DNA from: Heterostelium multicystogenum
Lineage: Eukaryota > Evosea > Eumycetozoa > Acytosteliales > Acytosteliaceae
DNA: 64,000 nt
Reading direction: 5' to 3'
Assembly (NCBI GenBank): GCA_003667245.1
Contig: RCNN01000002.1
Location: 1 to 64,000 of the forward strand
Shown here: piece by piece, positions 22,832-34,772 of the stretch
Position numbering within the stretch: position 1 is the stretch's first letter
How the letters are laid out: each line of letters begins with the position of its first letter
Program-made: the position numbers and the translations under genes
The notes under the pieces: generated by a model
Seen by the model: only the letters and a program-made list of their open reading frames with translations
Database searches by the model: none
What the model was told of the DNA's origin: nothing

Positions 22832-25634
22832 ATGAATATGAATTTACAAAAATATATATTGACTACACAGAAGCCATACAGCAAGATCTTCTGGCCGATA
22901 AGATGTAATGACAAGAAGTCTGGTTATTTGATTGGTTGGAATACCAGAAGTTTCGTTATGTGTGTCGTAGATATCATATCTGATATATCTGTATGTCATT
23001 ATATATCCATTGTTTTGACGTAGATAGATCTATTTCTTTGCTAATTAAAGATCATAATAAAATACATATATAGTTACAGGATTTAGAGAATATATTGAAG
23101 GAGCTGAATAGTGATAGGAGAATGATGTCATGTCCTGTTGGACCACCAAGAGTATTGGGTGAGTGGTACAATTGTTCCTCTGTCGACAGCAATATGGGTG
23201 GACCAACCAATCTGCATGATGTCGACTTTTGGATATCTATGGAGCGGTCGACAGGCTCGGGACATCCCTGCCTAAAGAAGATCTACTGCAACGAGTATAA
23301 GTTCCAGACATCGTCACAGATTGTGCTCTATGACGACACTTCACCGTACTACTATACCTCTACGCCAATTTCACTAGTACCTACAGCATCGAGCAAATCC
23401 AGTAGCAGTAACTCTTCACTTGTATCATCGTCAACCAAATCAACAAACAACTCTGTATTCTCACCGGTAGCAGCATCTACATCTGGATCAAGCGCTTCTC
23501 CATCATCAGTATCATCAGCCAACAAACTGAAATCAACAACTTCTGACCTCGAATCTACATTTAAACAGGTAAGTAGCAGTGCAACAAACTCATGTGGACA
23601 TCGATGTATTTACGACGATTCCTGTTTATCTTAGATTAACTGCTCGAATGATATAAAGACAATTTTGAATGAGAAGATTGAAAAGTACTATCAATCTACA
23701 AACATGAACAATCCATTGCCATCATTATCAATTGACAGCAAGCCAAACTCTAAATCACTCTTTTCAAACTCATTCTTTGTCCTAAGAAACAGAAAGAATT
23801 CTATCAACAAATCAAATAGTCATGGTAATATTGAACATAGTAGTAGTAGTAGTGGCAGTAGTAGTAGTAGTAATAGTAGTAAGGACGATGATAAAAAGAC
23901 GAATAACAATAGTAGTAATAGTAATAGTATAAAAGAGAGATCAAAGAGATTTATGTTTGCGCCACTCTATTTATTGTACATCATATTAAGCTTGTTTGAA
24001 AAGATATTGACAAAGATATTGAATATGGATACACCTTTCATGAAGAACAAAAAGCTGAAGGATCTAACGACACTGGGAAGCACACTCGACAGCAGAATAG
24101 ACGAGATCAAGTTACTTATTAAACAGCATAATCACGTCGTAGGCAAAAAGTATTGGTTAAACAACAACCAAGACCGTGCATTATTAATAGAGTATGTCAT
24201 GCCTTTGGATAATTTATGAACAGCACAGCCAGCTCAGCTTAAAGACAACTAACACACACTTGAATATCTAGATATAAGAATAGATGTTGGCTGCTGATTG
24301 ATGATATTGTTTTGGGAGTTTTGGCTGGATTGCTGTTGAACTTCTTGGCACCTCATGTTCTTTCAGCAGTTGCCAACTTTAATTTCAAGCTGACCAACGA
24401 TTTCTTGAAGAATCTGATACTTTGGCTAATGGGCTGGCCAGCTGGTTTCAAATTGAATGAGAATCTCGACAAATTCTTTGGAAGATTGATTCTATATTAC
24501 ATCGACAAATGGAATTGTAGGTTAGATTGTTTGAGATTGCTTTGAATGATACATCCATACTAACAATAGTGTTGATGTTTGCATAGTAATTACGACTACC
24601 ATTGCACCACATGGAGGAATCTTACTAAAGATAGTTTGTATGAGTGGAGTATTCGGTGTATCAGTTCTGATCAGTATTATTATAGATCTGTTCTCTATTT
24701 TTACGCTACACATCTCTGTATTCTACAGTGTATCGGCTCGATTCTATCTACTGCAGCTTATGCTATTGAAATCACTCTGGAATCTATTTAGAGGTATGAT
24801 GCAACAATTCAAATCATTTTGGCAACAGTCATCTAACTTACCAATTTATCAACCAACCAAAAAGGTGTTAAATATAATCCACTAAGAAAGAGAACAGACA
24901 GCTGTGACTTTGATCAATATCAACTATTGTTAGGAACTTTGTTGTTTACATTGATTTTCTTCTTGTTCCCAACAACTGCAGTCTACTATTTCTTTTTTGC
25001 TACTTTCAAGTCGAGCTTAACCGTTGTCATGGCGTTATTTTCATTGCTTCTACACCTTCTAAAGACATTCCCACTGTTTGGTATGCTGGTATACCTTATC
25101 GATCAGAAATACCTTCCAAATGGTGTTACATTCACAGTTAAAAACAACGAAAACATCAAGAAGCCCGGTGCCCCTACCACTGGCGATACATCATCGATTC
25201 AATCACCTACCATTAGTGGAAACTCTGGTACTGGAGCAAGTGGTAAGCCTTCGTCACCTCTACTACATGGACAATCATCGACAACAAGCACAACACTCAG
25301 TAGTTTACAATCACCAACACCCTCTCCTTTCCACCAACGAACACAAAGTGGTAATTTAGATCAACTACCATCATTACAACAACAACAATATATGTTGTCA
25401 CCAAAGGCAGGACTTGGACATCGTCGAAACCAGAGTCTTTCATCATCGACTTCCTCTCCAATAGGACCACGTGTCTCTACACAACTAGAGGTGACATACG
25501 TGCATATCAATATAGAGCCAATCAAATTCTGGGAACTATTTTCGCATACCATCAGTATGATCAGTGGCGTAGTTTCATTCTACCATCCTAACAAACTTGC
25601 AAAATCATTCTTCTTGGGAAAATTGCCTAAATAA
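22832..25634 (+). CDS. pigQ: GPI-GlcNAc transferase subunit PIG-Q/Gpi1
   Basis: Subunit of the ER complex that moves GlcNAc from UDP-GlcNAc to phosphatidylinositol, the first step of GPI-anchor synthesis. Family blocks: N-terminal KIFWPIRC...GYLIGW; the core IDDIVLGVLAGLLLNFLAP; LWLMGWPAGFKLNENLDKFFG; LYYIDKW; TTIAPHGGILLK; ARFYLLQLMLLKSLWNLFRG; DQYQLLLGTLLFTLIFFLFPTTAVYYF, with several membrane helices. Long Ser/Asn/Gln-rich inserts are dictyostelid-style. Introns: 22991-23079, 23570-23634, 24192-24271, 24518-24586. An A-run at about 24859-24863 needs one more base to join exon 5 to the next block (KYNPLRKRTDSCDF). First in-frame ATG is 22832; upstream in frame there is only TTG. Confidence 0.92.
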
Positions 25635-25990
25635 TAATAAAACATGTATTGGTGTCTTTCAACAAATAGTTTACCATTTCCATGAAGTTGGAGAATTACC
25701 AAGTCATAGGATAATCACTTTATTTTAAAAATCATTATAATTCTTCGTAAATGTTATCTCATCAAAACCCAAGATGAAACTGAAATCCTAGGAAATTTTA
25801 TGAAGATCTTTTTGAAAAATCTTGATATTAAGATAAAATATTATCTTTTCTAAACAGTAATTGATGATTTAGAAGAATAGGATAAATATAAATAAGAAAT
25901 TTGTGTAATTTAATTTTAACTTTCAAGGACTGAATTCTGAATGAATAAAAAGTATTTATAGCAATGGTACTATAGTTCGAATTTTGATAG
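25635..25990. other. Intergenic region
   Basis: AT-rich, with short A/T-only dyads near 25800-25855. No gene recognised. Confidence 0.5.
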
Positions 25991-27939
25991 ATGAAAATGA
26001 AAATATTTATTATATCTTTTGTATTGATTTTAAATATTTGTTTGGTTATAGCGGAATTGAGTGATACACCCTTAACTTGTACACTCAATGGTGTATTAAG
26101 TGTATGTCAAAGCTCAAATAATGAAATGTAAGAAATCTATTATTAAAAAAATGGAAAATGATATTAAATTCATTATTTAAAGTCAATGTCCAAGTGTATC
26201 CCAATGTCTTACAGAGTTGGGTCAAAATCAAAATGGTTATTCATCTTTTGAAGTAGTAATTCCCAATTCCAATTTTGCTTCCAGTGCTTTATGTTCAGGA
26301 GTGTTCAGCAACTTTAGTATAGTAGGTCAAATCTCATTTTCTTCGAAATCCAACAATTATGTAATTAATTGCCAAAATGTATGTCATTATTAAACATAGT
26401 CTTTGGAAATATTTATTAATTATTACTTTCATAGAGACAATTTTTAGATGTAAATTTGGTTGGAGAAACTACTTTTATCTTCAGTGGACTTACTTTTACT
26501 GGTTGTTCCTCTTCCACTAATGGAGGTTGTCTTAATATTAATGGTGATGATAGTTTTCTACACAGTTCATCTATTTATCTGAAGAATATTGTGGCTTCTG
26601 GAAACAAAGCATCCTATCAAGGAGGTTTCTTAAGTACCGGTATAAGTAATATCCAAATTACCCATTCTCAGTTTAATGGTAATTCTGTTGTACAACAAGT
26701 GGAGGTTGGAGGTGCTGCTCTCTATTGTCCAAATTCAACTATTAGTATTCAAAGTTCTTCTTTTTATAATAATAATGCTGCTCAATCTTCTGCTGGTGCT
26801 GTTTGCGGAAACATTATACAGGTAAATGATTCATCATTTTCCTCCAACTATGCCCAGTATGATGGTGGAGCTCTCTACTTTAATGAGATTGCATATGTTT
26901 ACAATACAACATTCTTGAGTAACTCTGCTAACAATAAGGGAGGTGCTATTTTTTCTGCCAATGGACCGGTGACAGTAGATAAGTGCGTTTTCATTCGAAA
27001 CAAATCCAACTACGTTGGATCAACTATCAATGGATACAACATCTCTGTTGAAAGTTCATCATTCATTCAAAACCAGGGATTTTCTTATGGTTCAATCTAT
27101 TCTGACACTCTCTATGATAAAGTTCCTGGTCTTGTCAAAATCAATAATTCATTATTCCAAAACAATATTGCCATTAATAATGGTGCTGCTGTTTCGGTTC
27201 AGGGATCCATTTTAGAAATTTCCAATACCAAATTCCAAATCAACCAAGCTAAAAATGGTGGAGCTATATATGTCTACACTGGTTTCTTTGATCAAATTAT
27301 TAATATTAACAACTCAACATTTGAGAATCAAATTGCCTCTGTATCAGGTGGAGCAATTGTTAGTATATAGCTGAATTTTTATATCTTGGTATCTTATTAA
27401 CTTACTTTTCATTAGTTTATTAATAATTATTTATCATATCCTGTCTACTTAAATTTACTTGGTACTAATTTAAATGAAAATGTAGCAAAGCAATATGCTG
27501 GAGGTGTCTATTTTGATAAAGTACCACAATCATTCGTTGGAGGAAACTTTACCTTATCAACCAGTAGCGAGTTAGTACAAATACATTTCGATGGAAATTC
27601 TCTCAAGTATTATTAACTTGTAATATTCTTATAAGACCATCATCAGGTACATTTTACTCACAATCACTTAGTTCAGCCAGTATTGCATCTTTTGTCAATA
27701 ATTTACCAATAAATTATATACCAATATTCGATGAAATAACATTCCAATTGGTAAGTAAAATAAACATCTTTAACATGGCACTATCTAACACACATAATTA
27801 TATATACTATCAGCCAAAAGCCCTTGGAACTATTGGACAATGTATTGACGGATTTGCCACCATTAATGAATATGGAAAAATTTTAACATGTACATGTTAT
27901 AAGGGTGGCCAAGGACCAGAGTGCCAACCAACCAAATAA
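25991..27939 (+). CDS. Secreted polymorphic-membrane-protein-type repeat protein (beta-helix)
   Basis: Signal peptide MKMKIFIISFVLILNICLVIA, then a Cys-containing N-terminal part (PLTCTLNGVLSVCQ, QCPSVSQCLTELGQNQ), followed by repeated 'GG-A-.-.-N' units: NGGCLNING, YQGGFLSTG, VGGAALYC, SAGAVCGN, DGGALYF, KGGAIFS, NGAAVSV, NGGAIYV, SGGAIVS, AGGVYF. This is the FGG(A)I/FxxN-type repeat of right-handed beta-helix (pectin-lyase-like) proteins, with many N-glycosylation sequons. A Cys-rich EGF-like tail closes the protein (GQCIDGF....LTCTCYKGG). Exons: 25991-26127, 26183-26378, 26435-27358, 27416-27750, 27814-27939. One indel near 27592 (DGK-FSQVLLTC). Probably extracellular or matrix. No enzyme residues recognised. 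Confidence 0.8.
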
Positions 27940-27964
27940 AATATCTGATATTTTATTATCAATA

Positions 27965-29992
27965 TCATTTAAAGGTAACTTCTATTTCATCGTTATCTTT
28001 AAGATATTCAATATCTGCATCGCTTTCTATTGAAATGTCTGGGAGTAATACAATGGATTGGATGGTTGATTGAAAAACTTCTGAGGGTAGTTCACTTGAT
28101 TTGCCTAAACGATCTTGAATGGTCATCAGAAGATGTAGATATGAAAGATTGTACAATTTGATATATCTAAAAAGTGCGTCGCCTTTCTGTCTGAGTTTGA
28201 TGCGCATTCCATTTGATCTGATCAAGTCGTCGATTTTAATGGTAACCATGTTGTTCTCGTTGTTTCGCTCAACTACTTGGAATTTGCGAGGATGTTCTGG
28301 GTTTCTTGGTGTTCCATAGATGTTGTTCACTTGCAAAGTAAGTTCATTCTGGAAATCATGCTTTGAAACAACAAAGGAAGTTTGGTGTAGCAGTGTAACT
28401 TGAACATGTCCTTGCAGAAAATCGATGATTTCTTCGTTGGCCTCCTCTACTACCTGTAGAGGTGTCCTCTTTTCTCCATCGAGTGAATTCAGTAGAGCTC
28501 CATGCTTCAAAAAGAACTCTACCATCTCTAGATCACCGAGTTGTACAGCAACATGCAGTGGTGTGGACTGTGGGTATACCGACATGGGTCTGTTGACATC
28601 TGCGCCACAGAGTACCAACTTACGAACAATATCAAAGTATCCAAATGACAATGCTTCATGTATTGGTAAATTGCCAAAGTTATCAACTGCATCTGCGTCG
28701 GCACCAGCCTCCAATAGCAGCTGCGCGGCCTGCAAGTTTCCATTTGCACAAGCTACAAACAATGCAGTTTGCCCTTTGGCATTCTTTGAATCCAAAACAT
28801 CTTGAGTACTTGGATTCTCTTTGATGAACTGTAAAAGTGTAGAGAGCAGCAGTAGCTTTGTTGGATTTGCTGCACAGTGAATCAAAGCAGTCTCACCATG
28901 CTGAAAATCATCCAAGCTATTGTCATCACAAATGGCCAAGTTGAACGAATTCTCCTTGACCAGCAACTTCAATAAACGCTTGAAAGCAATCGAAAGAGGA
29001 ATAGAAATGGATCCATTTCTTGTAAGTCGAGTTAGCTGTTCGTCGGTGGATGGAAAGCGAACGATAAACTCTGAAAGTGCAGTTCTTCCACTGACGATGT
29101 CAATAGCATTTGCGTTGACACCCTTTTGCAAGAGCAGGTGTACCAGTGATATATATTCAATATCCCTGTGGAGGAAAGAATCGTAGTCTACATTGGAAGC
29201 GAGTCTCTCTTGTATTTCTACCAATTGAGCCGCAAGCTCTTCAATGTTAGCGAGGGCATAGAACAAGCAAGTTGGACCATTTTTTACTAAGCCTCTTGAT
29301 CCACCAAGCTTTTGAATGATAGTTTGCTTTCGTTCATCTGTTCTCTTTTGTTCGTAGCTGGTGAGAGGTAGCAGCGACTTGAGCTGCAACGACATCATGT
29401 CGACATCTAGAATGCGCTCATGTGGGGATCTGCAATCGGCACCAAAATCCAAAAGCTTCTCAACCAGCTTGAAGCAAGCACTCTTGCAAGCCAAATGTAT
29501 TGGTTGGTAGTTCATCTTATTCTTTAAATTTACATCTGCACCTCTATCTAATAAACACTCTACAATTTCAACTTGATTATATTCCTTTTCTTCTTTAGAT
29601 AACTGATTACTATTACTTTTAGTATTATTATTCTGCTGCTGTTGTTGTTGCTGTTGTTGTTGAATCTGCTGCAATGCAGATTGATCAATAGATGTATTGT
29701 TTATTTCTGCAATAGAATCGGAACAAGCATAGTGAAGGGCAGAGTTACCGTTCAGGTCTAGCTTGTCAACATCGAAATCATTAAAGTCACGCGATATCTC
29801 CAATAGAAGCTTGACAAAGTTCAACCAACGCTTCTGTGCTCCTAAATGAAGAATGGTCAAACCATAATGGTCCTCAGTAGCAAACAGCAATGAATGGTCA
29901 TCCTGCAACAGCTTTATAGACTTTAACTCATCACCATTATTTATATAGCTAAATATACTATACTCCAATGAAACTACTTCTTCGACATTCAT
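27965..29992 (-). CDS. Ankyrin-repeat protein (675 residues)
   Basis: Clean single-exon gene. Ankyrin repeats run through most of the protein (GLTILHLGAQKRWLNFVKLLLE, NGNSALHYACSDS, VECLLDRGADVNLKN, YQPIHLACKSACFKLVEKLLD, HGETALIHCAANP, KGQTALFVACANGNLQAAQL, GNLPIHEALSFGYFDIVRKL, STPLHVAVQLGDLEMVEFFL). One loop has a Gln tract and Asn-rich stretch (about residues 110-135). The last 130 residues are a separate non-ankyrin domain (TIKIDDLIRSNGMRIKLRQK ... DADIEYLKDNDEIEVTF) with alternating beta strands. I cannot place it firmly; a ubiquitin-like fold is one possibility. Its stop is 26 bp from the stop of the convergent beta-helix gene. Role: protein-protein interaction, partner unknown. Confidence 0.85.
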   Translation of the reverse strand: MNVEEVVSLEYSIFSYINNGDELKSIKLLQDDHSLLFATEDHYGLTILHLGAQKRWLNFVKLLLEISRDFNDFDVDKLDLNGNSALHYACSDSIAEINNTSIDQSALQQIQQQQQQQQQQNNNTKSNSNQLSKEEKEYNQVEIVECLLDRGADVNLKNKMNYQPIHLACKSACFKLVEKLLDFGADCRSPHERILDVDMMSLQLKSLLPLTSYEQKRTDERKQTIIQKLGGSRGLVKNGPTCLFYALANIEELAAQLVEIQERLASNVDYDSFLHRDIEYISLVHLLLQKGVNANAIDIVSGRTALSEFIVRFPSTDEQLTRLTRNGSISIPLSIAFKRLLKLLVKENSFNLAICDDNSLDDFQHGETALIHCAANPTKLLLLSTLLQFIKENPSTQDVLDSKNAKGQTALFVACANGNLQAAQLLLEAGADADAVDNFGNLPIHEALSFGYFDIVRKLVLCGADVNRPMSVYPQSTPLHVAVQLGDLEMVEFFLKHGALLNSLDGEKRTPLQVVEEANEEIIDFLQGHVQVTLLHQTSFVVSKHDFQNELTLQVNNIYGTPRNPEHPRKFQVVERNNENNMVTIKIDDLIRSNGMRIKLRQKGDALFRYIKLYNLSYLHLLMTIQDRLGKSSELPSEVFQSTIQSIVLLPDISIESDADIEYLKDNDEIEVTFK

Positions 29993-30224
29993 TATTAGTT
30001 TTTATATACTTTTATAGATATCATATAACTAATAAACTAGATATAAGTTTGAATGTATCTATCTGTGTTGTGGTGATGGTGTGGGAGGGTTGAAGTTAAC
30101 TTCCTATTTGGGTAATGAAATTTCAGAACTATAATCAAGTGTCAGTTCAAGAAAAACACAAAAACAAAAACAGAACAGATTTGTATTCAAAATTGCCTAT
30201 ATAGACAAAGAGCTATAAAAGAGG

Positions 30225-30404
30225 ATGCTCAATCCAAGGAAGAAGTTGGAACTACTACTAATAGAAGCCACCATAAATGCTTTGCCTCCTGAACCTTCCT
30301 ATAAACGTAAGTTATCAGGAGTCCAAAATGTGTTTGGTGACAATGATAACAATTGTTTATCTGTCTTGGATAAATTAATGATCTTAATAATGAAATATAT
30401 CTAA
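30225..30404 (+). CDS. Possible small protein, 59 residues
   Basis: ATG-initiated frame beginning MLNPRKKLELLLIEATINAL, then PPEPSYKRKLSGVQNVFGD and a short hydrophobic C-terminus (LMILIMKYI). The start follows an AT-rich leader. A splice-donor-like CGTAAGTT lies inside, so it could instead be the first exon of a longer gene whose remainder I cannot find. No family recognised. Low confidence. Confidence 0.25.
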   Translation: MLNPRKKLELLLIEATINALPPEPSYKRKLSGVQNVFGDNDNNCLSVLDKLMILIMKYI

Positions 30405-30574
30405 GGAATCATAATATAGATAAGTAGGTATACAAGACTAGTTTCGTCTATTCGTTTTTGTGTCACAAACAATCAATTTGATTAAAACCAACGAACAAGT
30501 TAGAGATTAGCGAGCAGTGATCATTATGAGTAATTGATTATAATAAGATTTTTAAATTATTTATAGAATTGAAT

Positions 30575-30627
30575 TTACAAGTAATTTAGATTTCACTAAT
30601 TTGTGCATTAAACTAAATTACTTGTAA
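30575..30627. repeat. Perfect 15 bp inverted repeat, 23 nt loop
   Basis: TTACAAGTAATTTAG at 30575-30589 and its exact complement at 30613-30627. It lies in the gap between the divergent ankyrin and NADH dehydrogenase genes. Confidence 0.7.
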
Positions 30628-30963
30628 TAAAATGCGATCATGGCGAAAGATGTATCAAAATGGAATTAAAAAACCAATATTTTTTGGTGTGATGAGTGAA
30701 TTGTTGCGTGTTGTTTGAGGGGGTTACATCAAATCATAAGTTCAACAACAGGAGTCAAATGAAGGCTTGCATTTAATTAATTAAATTTTTACTATAAATA
30801 ATGTTTGGATAATTGCAATTTATAATCTCTCCAGTTAAGATCAAAAGTTAAATTTAACTTTATATAAAATATATTATTGGTATAATATAATATAATATAA
30901 TATATAATACTTATAAATATAAATAATATTATATTATTATATGATATATTAAGCACATAAGCA

Positions 30964-32407
30964 ATGAATAAATTAATACAACAAAGTACAATGTCAAGCA
31001 GATCATTGACAACAGCAACAACACTATTTTCAAATGTTGCAATCAATGAAAAGCTTGCAATAGGAGCTATTCAAAAGAGAAATTACTTGCATATTGGAAA
31101 ATCAGTGACACGTGGAGCAAAGCCAAAAGTTGTTATTCTAGGTTGTGGATGGTCATCTTATGCATTCTTGAAGAAATGTAGGTACAACACATACATCCAT
31201 TGAATAGATGGTCACTGACTTTGTAATAATACAGTGAATGAAGATAATTTCGATATCACTCTGGTTAGTCCCAGAAATCACTTCCTTTTCACACCATTGC
31301 TGGCTAGTACATCGGTCGGTACCTTGGAGTTTAGGTCGGTCGCACAGCCAATTAGAAATGCAAAAGATGACTTTAACTATTTACAGGCTGAATGTACAAA
31401 GATTGACAGCGAGAATAAGACTATCGAGTGTATATCCACACTCCACGACCAAACACCCTTTAAATTGAACTATGACTACCTTGTTATTGGTGTCGGTGCC
31501 CGAAATAATACTTTCAATATTCCGGGTGTCGAGCAAAACTCTTTTTTCCTCAAGGAACTACACCAAGCAAGATCGATTCGTCAGAGAATTATCTACTGCT
31601 TCGAGATGGCTTCACTCCCCGACGTTACTCCAGAGGAGAGAAGAAAGCTGCTGAGCTTTGTAGTAGTTGGAGGTGGTCCAACAGGAGTCGAGTTTTGCGG
31701 AGAGCTGAATGATTTGGTTATGGAGGATATCTCAAGGTGGTTCCCAAACGTCCCGATGAATGAAGTAAAGATTACATTGCTGGAAGCTTCAAATACCATT
31801 CTCAGCGCATTCGACCACAATCTAGTGAAAAAAGCACTTCAGACCTTTAAGACCTCGGGTGTCGACGTCAGAACAAACTCTCCAGTCAAAGAAGTCAAGC
31901 ATGAGAAAGTTATCTTGCAAGACGGTATGGAGATTCCATATGGATTGCTTGTATGGTCAACCGGTATTGCACCCCAGAAATTCATCAGTTCACTTCAATT
32001 TCCAAAGGACAAAAATGGGTCGCTTGGAAGTAGATCAATATCTCTGTCTGAAAGGACAAACAAATATATATGCATTTGGTGACTGTGCCAATTTCAATGA
32101 AACCAATTTACCAGCTACAGCACAGGTGGCACAACAACAGGGTATCTATTTGGCCGAACAATTCAACAACTCCTTGCAAGAGAAGGAGTCAAAGCCCTTC
32201 ATCTTTCATTACTTAGGAATTTTAGCCTACATTGGTCGCAAGTCATCACTTTTACAAACTAGCCATGTACAGGCAAGTGGATTGGGTGCCTGGATAGCAT
32301 GGAGATCTGCCTATCTAACTAGATTGGGTTCATTAAGAAGCAAATTCCAAGTACCATTCGATTGGTTTAGAACATTTGTATTTGGTAGAGATATTACAAA
32401 TTTCTAA
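30964..32407 (+). CDS. Mitochondrial type II NADH:ubiquinone oxidoreductase (NDH-2)
   Basis: Single-subunit, non-proton-pumping FAD enzyme passing electrons from NADH to ubiquinone. The N-terminal 45 residues are rich in Ser/Thr/Arg with few acidic residues, fitting a mitochondrial presequence. First dinucleotide fold VVILGCGWSSYAFLKK, then NDH-2 blocks LVSPRNHFLFTPLLAST, YDYLVIGVGA, second fold FVVVGGGPTGVEFCGEL, LVWSTGIAP, NIYAFGDCAN...PATAQVAQQQG, and YLGILAYIG near the C-terminus. Exons: 30964-31177 and 31235-32407. A GGG at about 32017-32019 breaks the frame (DKNG-RLEVDQYL); GG restores it. Length about 460 residues, usual for the family. No EF-hand insert. Confidence 0.92.
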
Positions 32408-34772
32408 ATCATATAAATAATCCTAAATAAAACCTGTAAATATATAATAATAACCATTCCAAAGTGATTGATTTTAGCTAAGGTTTGGAGTTCATCCTTA
32501 TCTTCAATATTACAAACCATTAGTCTCTACTTACTTTATTTAATTGGGATAAGAATAAGAACTCATTGGAAAAGATAGATTTCAATCAATGAGGAATCTA
32601 TCATTTCCAAGGAATTCCTTGGGGATATTTTCATCCTATACATTCTAATTAACCATTTTAAACTTTTTAAGATACTCCTGTTTTTTTGGAGTAAATAATA
32701 TTGGGGATTTCATAGATTTTTAATGTATTAAATATAGTAGTTCAAAAAATTTTAACCATTTTAGAATTTTGTAGTTATAAATGTTGTTTTTTTTAACATC
32801 TTTATAATTTATAATTTATATCTGATAATATGATCTATTTTATCTTCATTTATTTGATGAAACCAAATTTTTTGACTTAATAATTCTCTAATGATTTTTT
32901 TTAATTCTTTTCTAGTTTTCCAGATCAGATTATATTATGAATAACAATAATAGTTTTTTCTTTTATAAGATTAAGGTCATTTCATTTTTATATTATTTTT
33001 AGAATCTTTGATTTATATTGTCTCAATTCTTATATAGGTTTGTTTATTTGTGTTTTTTGTTTTTTGTTTTTGTCCACCTTTATTATTAATGTATTTTAAT
33101 GTATAAATAGTTATATATATAAATTGACAATAGATATGTAAATAAATACTATTGGAGTTTAAATATATATATAGTCAAGTAAATAATGAAAAGAAGTGAT
33201 CATGTTACACCACTTTCATTTTTTTTTATACCAAAATTTATAAATCAAAAAACTAAGTTTGGAACTAAAATTTCAATTAGATCTTTTTATAACTTAGGTT
33301 ACACAATTTTGTTCATTATTAGAACTTAAATGTTTAGGTTGTTTATACCAATAATTGAATATTTAGAATTAAAATGACTATTTGTTCCCTATGATTTGAC
33401 TATGCACACTAAATTATATTCAAAGAAAGATGGTATAAGTTTCACTCTACAGAATTATAGAGTGATTGATCAATTCTATTTAATAAGATTAGATCATTCT
33501 CATTGCTATCTTTAAAAAGGCCTACAGATAGATACAATATTTAACTATCTAGTTTTGAATTCTAAAATTTTGTATTGATGGTTATAAGATGGATGGTAGT
33601 TTGAAAAACATTTTTCTTTTTTTTTTAATATTTTTAATAAAAGTGTGAAACAATACCGACACTATAACTCTTCGTTTTCAATTTTATTTGCTTTATATTA
33701 TTTTTATTCTTATTTAGGTAGGTTCAATAAGTTATATATAGAGAAATCTTAGAAGCAAATATCTCTAGGTTGTTTGTGGAGTAGTTTCACTCTTCATATA
33801 TTGGCAATCAAATTGATCTAGCAAGAGATCGGATGATTCAACACACAACAACAACAACAACCTTGGGGTTCAATGTCAAATAAACCTTTAGTTTTTAGAT
33901 ATATATCATGATTGGTTATTTTATATCAACAGATTGCTCAGTCAATGACTGGTTACTGCTATTACCATTTTGATTGATTTGCACATAACCAATCAACAAC
34001 TATTAATCTATTTCAACAACTTCTTCTCCTACTTTAACTTCTTTAGTTCAAAGACGGAATTAAACCTAAAATATCTTTTTAAAGTCATCAACAACAATAA
34101 CAACAAAACACATCATATGAACTTATATTAACAAATAACAAACAACATTATACATTACAGCTTTGTGTTTATACGAAATTATAACTATAATGGGTTTCGT
34201 TTAAATCATACACTACACATATAAACATTAATATTATTATAAACCATAAGATGATAGACCAACAGAACTGGTTTTGACTGATATATTTGATTGTTGTAAC
34301 TTTTTTGTATCGTCGAATAACACACACATATTATCAGCTTCACATTTGCAAGTTACCCACCACATCTCACACCTCATCAAATATCGTATCACTTACCCAA
34401 ACATTGTATAACCATATTATATCTACATACAATTCTATATATTATTATTATAACTTTTTGAAATATTAAAGTTTTGTTTTTGATTCTAAAGTGTCTTTTC
34501 CTTTTTAATTAGAGGTACACAATCCATCATTCAATCAATTAATCCAAACAAAAGCAAATATTACCAACTTTGGCAATTGCTCGTACAATACCCCAGTACC
34601 ATCCATAACAATACAACAAACAATCACAATAACCATCACGATCAACTTACTTATTTACTCTGCTTATTTAATCAAACTTCTTTACTAACATTTAGCATAT
34701 TTGTTTGTTTATTCAGTTAAACTCATAATTCTATTTAACATATTCCGTGTTAATTGATACTGTTAGCATAAG
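32408..34772. other. 2.4 kb gene-free region
   Basis: Downstream of the NADH dehydrogenase and upstream of tma7. A structured patch lies at 32566-32622. The rest is AT-rich with T-runs, short CAA repeats (about 33843-33862, 34087-34108) and a small dyad CACTCTA..TAGAGTG at about 33443-33464. No coding sequence or tRNA recognised. Confidence 0.55.
32566..32622. repeat. Near-perfect 16 bp inverted repeat overlapping a 16 bp palindrome
   Basis: TTGGAAAAGATAGATT at 32566-32581 pairs 15 of 16 with 32595-32610 across a 13 nt loop. The right arm runs into CCAAGGAATTCCTTGG (32607-32622), a perfect palindrome. Starts about 160 bp after the NADH dehydrogenase stop. Either a 3'UTR structure or a separate small RNA. 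Confidence 0.65.

Larger units (their letters stand above)
29993..30963. other. Intergenic region between divergent genes
   Basis: AT-rich. It contains a 59-codon ORF at 30225-30404, a perfect 15 bp inverted repeat at 30575-30627 and AT-alternating sequence just before the NADH dehydrogenase start. No other gene seen. Confidence 0.5.
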
